10,837 nt of DNA from Candidatus Jordarchaeum madagascarense. GTDB taxonomy: Archaea; Asgardarchaeota; Jordiarchaeia; Jordiarchaeales; Jordiarchaeaceae. A program made the position numbers and the translations under genes. The stretch is from the NCBI GenBank assembly GCA_019056875.1, contig DXJA01000468.1, forward strand, positions 1-10,837. The letters run 5' to 3'. The notes beneath the pieces are model-generated. The model was not told where the DNA came from. It worked only from the letters and a program-made list of their open reading frames with translations, and did no database searches. Shown one piece after another: positions 7,869 through 10,837 of this stretch. Position 1 is the stretch's first letter; every line of letters starts with the position of its first letter.

Positions 7869-7916
7869 TTAGTGCACCTACCCATCAATACTCCCTTGTT
7901 ACCATCATGCCGAGTG

Positions 7917-7924
7917 TTATTAAA
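7917..7924 (-). promoter_or_regulatory. Possible internal TATA-like box for hisD
   Basis: Minus-strand TTTAATAA lies 49-56 nt before the hisD start. A start site about 26 nt downstream would leave a leader of roughly 27 nt that still carries the TAGGTG Shine-Dalgarno at 7875-7880. The match to TTTATATA is imperfect, and the box also falls inside a short ORF, so this is a tentative call. Confidence 0.3.
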
Positions 7925-8005
7925 CTTACAAGCTCAAAAAGTGATACGATACATTCATTTTTCATAGAAGGAGAAATAGCCAATTTTTACCAACTGAAAA
8001 TTATG

Positions 8006-9283
8006 TCATCGCTTGAAGTAGTTTTTCAGGTTCTCAATTTTTACTGATTCTTGCATCCCACTTTTCATATCTTTGACCACCACTTCATTCTGTTTTAATT
8101 CTTTTTCTCCAACTATCAGCACATAAGGCATTCCTCTCTTATTTGCGTGTTCCAATCCTAAACGCACTTTTCTTTCCATGATGTCTATTTCTGTGGAAAA
8201 GTTATTCTTTCTTAACTTGCTTGCTATTTTTATTGCATCTCCCTTGAACTCTCGATCTGTGTATATTACTAATATCGAAGGTTTCGTTTCTAATCGAAAG
8301 TTGTATCCCTGCTTTTCCAATGCTAGATGACATCGATCCACACCTATAGCAAACCCGGTCGCAGGTATTGATTCTGCGCTAAACTGCCCAACCAAATCAT
8401 CATAGCGTCCACCGCCGCCAAGTGCTATTCCCAGATCTGGAACAAAACCCTCAAAAACTGCACCCGTGTAATAATCTATTCCACGAACTATACCTAAATC
8501 CAACGTAACTCCTGTATACAGATCGTACTGATCGAGAATTTTAACTATATTTGAGATATTTTCTATACAGGCCTTCACATTTTCGCTATCAATCATTTTA
8601 AAAATCTTCTTTACGTCCTCAATGTATCCGCGGCATTTGGGAAGTTTTCGAAAAACATCTTTTATATTGGAACTCACATCTACCTCTTTTAATGCTGTTT
8701 CTAAACCTGTCTCGTCCTTTTTATCAATACTTCTTCGAATAGCAGCTGCTTCATCTAGAGAAATGCCCGCCTCTTCAACAATAGATTTGAAGACCCCCAC
8801 ATGACCCAGCTCCACACTAACACCCTTTAATCCAATGCCAGTAAGAGTAGTGATGAACACAGCTATTACCTCAGCGTCAGCATCGGGTAGACTACTTCCA
8901 ATCAGCTCTATGCCTGCATGCCAAAACTCTCTCTGACGACCGGACTGGGGCTGTTCATAACGAAACATATTAGCCAGATAATACATCCTCAGGGGAAGGG
9001 GATGATTCTTAAGCTGAGTGGCTACAACACGAGCAATGGGACTCGTCATTTCCGCCCTTAGGGCTAACTGGCGCCCACCCTTGTCCTTAAAACGGAACAT
9101 ACTCTCCTGCAACTCCAAACCAGTACCCGTGGCGAGTGAATCAAAGTACTCGAAAGTGGGTGTTCGAATCTCTTTGTAGCCCCAAAGCTCGAAATTCTCT
9201 TTCATTCTTTTCTCTACATTAGACCTTTTTTCCATATAATCGAAATAGTAGTCTTGGGTTCCTTTGGGGGTTCTAAGCTTGAT
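8006..9283 (-). CDS. hisS: Histidyl-tRNA synthetase with non-canonical start region
   Basis: Class II aminoacyl-tRNA synthetase that charges tRNA-His. Numbered from 9283 (425 residues), motif 2 is in NMFRYEQPQSGRQREFW (Arg108), the histidine-binding signature is VRGIDYYTG (Arg267), then GGGGRYDD, motif 3 GFAIGVDR (Arg317), and a C-terminal anticodon-binding domain at about 334-425. That domain argues against the regulatory paralogue HisZ, although the middle section (HAGIELIGS, PDADAEV) resembles HisZ as well as archaeal HisRS. The first ATG is at 9235, but codons upstream still encode the family N terminus KLRTPKGTQDYY. No ATG, GTG or TTG precedes it before a TGA at 9299-9301. I place the start at ATC 9283, 10 nt after GAGGAGG; frameshift or indel are alternatives. 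Confidence 0.85.
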   Translation of the reverse strand: MKLRTPKGTQDYYFDYMEKRSNVEKRMKENFELWGYKEIRTPTFEYFDSLATGTGLELQESMFRFKDKGGRQLALRAEMTSPIARVVATQLKNHPLPLRMYYLANMFRYEQPQSGRQREFWHAGIELIGSSLPDADAEVIAVFITTLTGIGLKGVSVELGHVGVFKSIVEEAGISLDEAAAIRRSIDKKDETGLETALKEVDVSSNIKDVFRKLPKCRGYIEDVKKIFKMIDSENVKACIENISNIVKILDQYDLYTGVTLDLGIVRGIDYYTGAVFEGFVPDLGIALGGGGRYDDLVGQFSAESIPATGFAIGVDRCHLALEKQGYNFRLETKPSILVIYTDREFKGDAIKIASKLRKNNFSTEIDIMERKVRLGLEHANKRGMPYVLIVGEKELKQNEVVVKDMKSGMQESVKIENLKNYFKR

Positions 9284-9302
9284 GAAATGAATTCCTCCTC
9301 AT
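9273..9302 (-). other. Nine-codon ORF with strong Shine-Dalgarno overlapping the hisS start
   Basis: On the minus strand GGAGG (9310-9314), a 7-nt spacer and ATG (9300-9302) form the best start site in this region. It opens MRRNSFHQA and stops at TAG 9273-9275, exactly where the conserved HisRS sequence RTPKG begins one frame over. Reading through would need a +1 shift or removal of one base. It may be a real upstream ORF, or the true hisS start broken by a one-base indel. Confidence 0.4.
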
Positions 9303-9348
9303 TACGTAACCTCCAAAAAATTGTTGGTAACCGCAGCTGGAAGAAACC

Positions 9349-9355
9349 AAAAAAA
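9349..9355 (-). terminator. T7 run in the hisS leader, possible attenuation site
   Basis: Read toward hisS, a T7 run lies about 65 nt before the predicted start, with a second T6 run at 9315-9320. Archaeal RNA polymerase can terminate at such tracts, so premature termination is possible. No His-rich leader peptide accompanies it. Confidence 0.25.
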
Positions 9356-9473
9356 CTAAAATCGAAAGGTGAAAAGTCTCAATAAAGGTGGAAACAGTCA
9401 GCTCCAGCCACAGTGCTACACCTCAAATCAGATATTAGAACAGTTTTATTAAACCTAGATTTGTCATATCCAT

Positions 9474-9493
9474 CCAACGACCCAAGTCGTTGG
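9474..9493. repeat. Perfect 8-bp inverted repeat with 4-nt loop
   Basis: CCAACGAC and GTCGTTGG flank CCAA. As DNA it is a palindromic candidate operator; as minus-strand RNA it would be a stable hairpin close to the predicted 5' end of the hisS transcript. Confidence 0.7.
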
Positions 9494-9521
9494 CATCTGC
9501 GGTTTTTGTAAAACATGATAT

Positions 9522-9529
9522 GATATAAA
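9522..9529 (-). promoter_or_regulatory. TATA-like box for hisS / his operon
   Basis: Minus-strand TTTATATC is the best TATA match upstream of hisS. A start site about 26 nt downstream falls near 9499, giving a leader of roughly 215 nt that begins with the 8-bp hairpin. A weaker TTTAATAAAA at 9444-9453 is an alternative. Confidence 0.4.
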
Positions 9530-9639
9530 CTTTCTGGTGCTTTTTCTAGGTATCAAAGGTTGGGGGGGTTTAGAATGTTTAAAGAGTATAGTTATGAGTA
9601 AAAAGAATGTAGAAACAGATTAAAAATAGGAAGCTATTG

Positions 9640-9653
9640 TTTATATTTATATA
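9640..9653 (+). promoter_or_regulatory. TATA box for the unknown plus-strand gene
   Basis: TTTATATTTATATA contains two overlapping TATA matches. The first is centred 26 nt before ATG 9670, the spacing expected for a leaderless archaeal transcript; there is no Shine-Dalgarno. Confidence 0.55.
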
Positions 9654-9669
9654 GGTGTTCATATTATAT

Positions 9670-10071
9670 ATGGAAAACTATACTTGTCTCGCGGAATTTT
9701 ACGGCCTCAAGTTCAGAGAGAGATTCAAAGATGTCTATGACAAAATATCCGAAGGCAGATTGAAAAAAAGATTAGAAGATTTTTATAAGGATTTTGAGCA
9801 TGGAATCCGAGTAAAGTTTCCCACTCTCATTTACATAGTCTACTACCTAATAGACCATAACAGCTGCGATAAGTTTGAGATGCGAGATTGGGTTGCAAGC
9901 AAAATGATTGAAGAAATCGATTTTGTAACAGACACCTCACTGGGACTGATTAAAAGCTACACCACCACTATAAACGCCCTCAAAAGATACAAATTAATCA
10001 AAACCAGAGGAAAGGAAATCAAACTCTTAAGAGATGAGAAGCACTCTAAACAAGTTCAAAGCACAACTTAA
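9670..10071 (+). CDS. Unrecognised small protein, possible winged-helix regulator
   Basis: A 133-residue basic, soluble protein that I do not recognise. Residues 1-45 look like charged amphipathic helices (FRERFKDVYDKISEGRLKKR). Residues 50-122 have a layout suggestive of a winged helix-turn-helix: a hydrophobic helix (LIYIVYYLI), a second helix (WVASKMIEEI), a Ser/Thr-rich third helix ending TTINALKRYKLI, then a basic turn and strand RGKEIKLL like a wing. There is no signal peptide or clear membrane segment. The frame also opens at GTG 9655, but the TATA box fits leaderless initiation at ATG 9670. It is transcribed divergently from hisS, so control of the his operon is a reasonable hypothesis only. 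It is flanked by AT-rich DNA and converges on the DUF151 gene. Confidence 0.65.
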   Translation: MENYTCLAEFYGLKFRERFKDVYDKISEGRLKKRLEDFYKDFEHGIRVKFPTLIYIVYYLIDHNSCDKFEMRDWVASKMIEEIDFVTDTSLGLIKSYTTTINALKRYKLIKTRGKEIKLLRDEKHSKQVQSTT

Positions 10072-10196
10072 CAGATATTCAAACAAAACAAATCCAAAAA
10101 TGTTTCAACAAAAAAATGTTCCCAGTATTATACTTTATTCCACTTAATATATGATTTTTAATAGGTTTAGATTTTTGAGAAAAATAATTTTTGAAG

Positions 10197-10203
10197 AAAA
10201 AAA
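10197..10203 (-). terminator. T-run terminator after the DUF151 gene
   Basis: On the minus strand a T7 run starts about 5 nt after the TAA stop, followed by further T-rich sequence to about 10150. This is typical of archaeal termination. The same AT-rich interval must also end the convergent plus-strand gene, which has T5 runs at 10155-10159 and 10172-10176. Confidence 0.5.
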
Positions 10204-10207
10204 TTTT

Positions 10208-10672
10208 TTAGCCTAGCTCAATGTCCTCCATGCTGTCGGAGTACTTTGAGAAGTATTCTTCCGTAACCGAGCACCGACCCATAACCTCTTCCTTCACAAA
10301 GATCGGTGACTTTGTTCGAAGAGCAATCGCGATACAATCGCTCGGCCTCGCGTCCAAACTCTTGTTAGACCCGTCATACTTGACGTAGAGACGCCCAATG
10401 TATACCCCATTTTTTATATCAATTATCGATACCCTCTCAACCTCAGTAGACATCTCGGAAAGAATACTGACTAGTAGGTCATGCGTTCCGGGCCTCTCAG
10501 GTTTGGCGTCGTTTAAAGCCATTTGTATACTTGCCGCCTCAAAGGCGCCAATAAAGATCAGCAACAGTCTACCTTTTCCATCAGCCAGTACAACAACAGG
10601 AGATTTTCCGTAATTGGTTTGCGCGAGATACACTCCGCGAACCCCTACTTTTACATTTCCGGATTCAATCAA
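10208..10672 (-). CDS. DUF151 / bifunctional nuclease family protein
   Basis: A 154-residue protein matching the DUF151 family, named after the plant bifunctional nuclease BFN. Visible family features are SPVVVLADGKGRLLLIFIG, the EAASIQMAL helix, RPGTHDLLVSIL, and the hallmark SLDARPSDCIAIALR, followed by SPIFVKEEV. The biochemical role in archaea is not established; nuclease activity was reported for plant members and should not be assumed here. The start is TTG 10672: no ATG or GTG precedes it before a stop at 10691-10693, and AGGG lies about 8 nt upstream. The gene has its own promoter and terminator, so it is a separate transcription unit from the his operon. Confidence 0.88.
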   Translation of the reverse strand: MIESGNVKVGVRGVYLAQTNYGKSPVVVLADGKGRLLLIFIGAFEAASIQMALNDAKPERPGTHDLLVSILSEMSTEVERVSIIDIKNGVYIGRLYVKYDGSNKSLDARPSDCIAIALRTKSPIFVKEEVMGRCSVTEEYFSKYSDSMEDIELG

Positions 10673-10740
10673 CTTCTTAACCCTACGAGATTATACTCTA
10701 AGAGAGGGAATAATCCGTAAAAAATTTCCGTCTTCAGAGC

Positions 10741-10750
10741 TATAAATAAA
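10741..10750 (-). promoter_or_regulatory. TATA box for the DUF151 gene
   Basis: Minus-strand TTTATTTATA preceded by CTTTT. A start about 26 nt downstream would give a leader of around 45 nt carrying the AGGG Shine-Dalgarno before TTG 10672. Between here and the window end I see no further gene. Confidence 0.5.
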
Positions 10751-10837
10751 AAGACAGTAGACAGATATTTAAAATTATTCAACAATGCAACCGACAGTTA
10801 ACACCCCAAACTCCATTTTTCTAATATAAGTAAAGAT

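Larger units (their letters stand above)
9284..9669. other. Divergent intergenic region between hisS and the unknown plus-strand gene
   Basis: About 390 bp without a recognisable protein gene. It holds TATA-like boxes for both directions, a perfect 8-bp hairpin at 9474-9493, further inverted repeats, a minus-strand T7 run at 9349-9355, a G7 tract at 9562-9568 and a few ORFs of 8-10 codons. It is the natural place for control of the his operon. No tRNA or known riboswitch was recognised in it. Confidence 0.6.

Noticed and set aside
8006..9283. Calling the hisS gene hisZ because it lies in a his operon
   Set aside because: A complete C-terminal anticodon-binding domain and intact motif 2 and VRGIDYY residues favour a true synthetase; HisZ normally lacks that domain.
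9284..9500. Classical his attenuator with a histidine-rich leader peptide
   Set aside because: None of the short leader ORFs contains a run of His codons; the only one with histidine has a single residue.
9562..9623. G7 tract followed by ORFs of 8 and 9 codons (MFKEYSYE, MSKKNVETD)
   Set aside because: Too short and without family similarity; the G-run could serve as a Shine-Dalgarno but nothing downstream supports a gene.
9284..9669. tRNA, T-box or known riboswitch in the intergenic region
   Set aside because: No cloverleaf with TTCGA-type loop or CCA end and no recognised riboswitch core was found; only unclassified inverted repeats.
1..10837. Mobile element, CRISPR array or phage remnant
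   Set aside because: No repeat-spacer periodicity, transposase, integrase or terminal repeats were seen; the gene order is that of a housekeeping operon.

Overview
The window looks archaeal. It has TATA-like boxes rather than bacterial -35/-10 pairs, an archaeal-type class II histidyl-tRNA synthetase, a HisB with the short 'HHIIED' metal-loop form that I associate with Thermoproteota, a DUF151 protein, T-run terminators and moderate-to-low GC. I cannot assign a phylum with confidence; a Bathyarchaeia- or Thermoproteota-like lineage is a guess.

The core is a histidine biosynthesis operon of about 8.5 kb on the minus strand, in the transcription order hisS - (137 bp gap) - hisD - hisC - HAD phosphatase - hisB - hisH - hisA - hisF - hisIE. 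From hisD onward the genes are packed, with stop/start overlaps of 1 to 14 nt or gaps of 1 to 10 nt, so they are almost certainly co-translated. The set covers every step after HisG: HisE and HisI, HisA, HisF/HisH, HisB, HisC and HisD. Only ATP phosphoribosyltransferase (hisG) is missing. The one step without a classical enzyme, histidinol-phosphate phosphatase, is most simply filled by the large-capped HAD protein translated between hisC and hisB.

Left end (1-800): a second, smaller HAD-IA phosphatase on the plus strand runs convergently into the end of hisIE.

Right part (9284-10837): an intergenic region of about 390 bp upstream of hisS holds a perfect 8-bp hairpin, several other inverted repeats, a T7 run, short upstream ORFs and two divergent TATA-like boxes. 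The reading frame of hisS clearly continues upstream of its first ATG but has no canonical start codon. A strong Shine-Dalgarno plus ATG lies one frame away, which is the oddest local feature. Beyond it lie a small unrecognised plus-strand gene with a winged-helix look (divergent from the his operon, so a candidate regulator) and a convergent minus-strand DUF151 (bifunctional-nuclease family) gene with its own TATA-like box and T-run terminator.

I see no tRNA, rRNA, CRISPR array, insertion sequence or phage gene.
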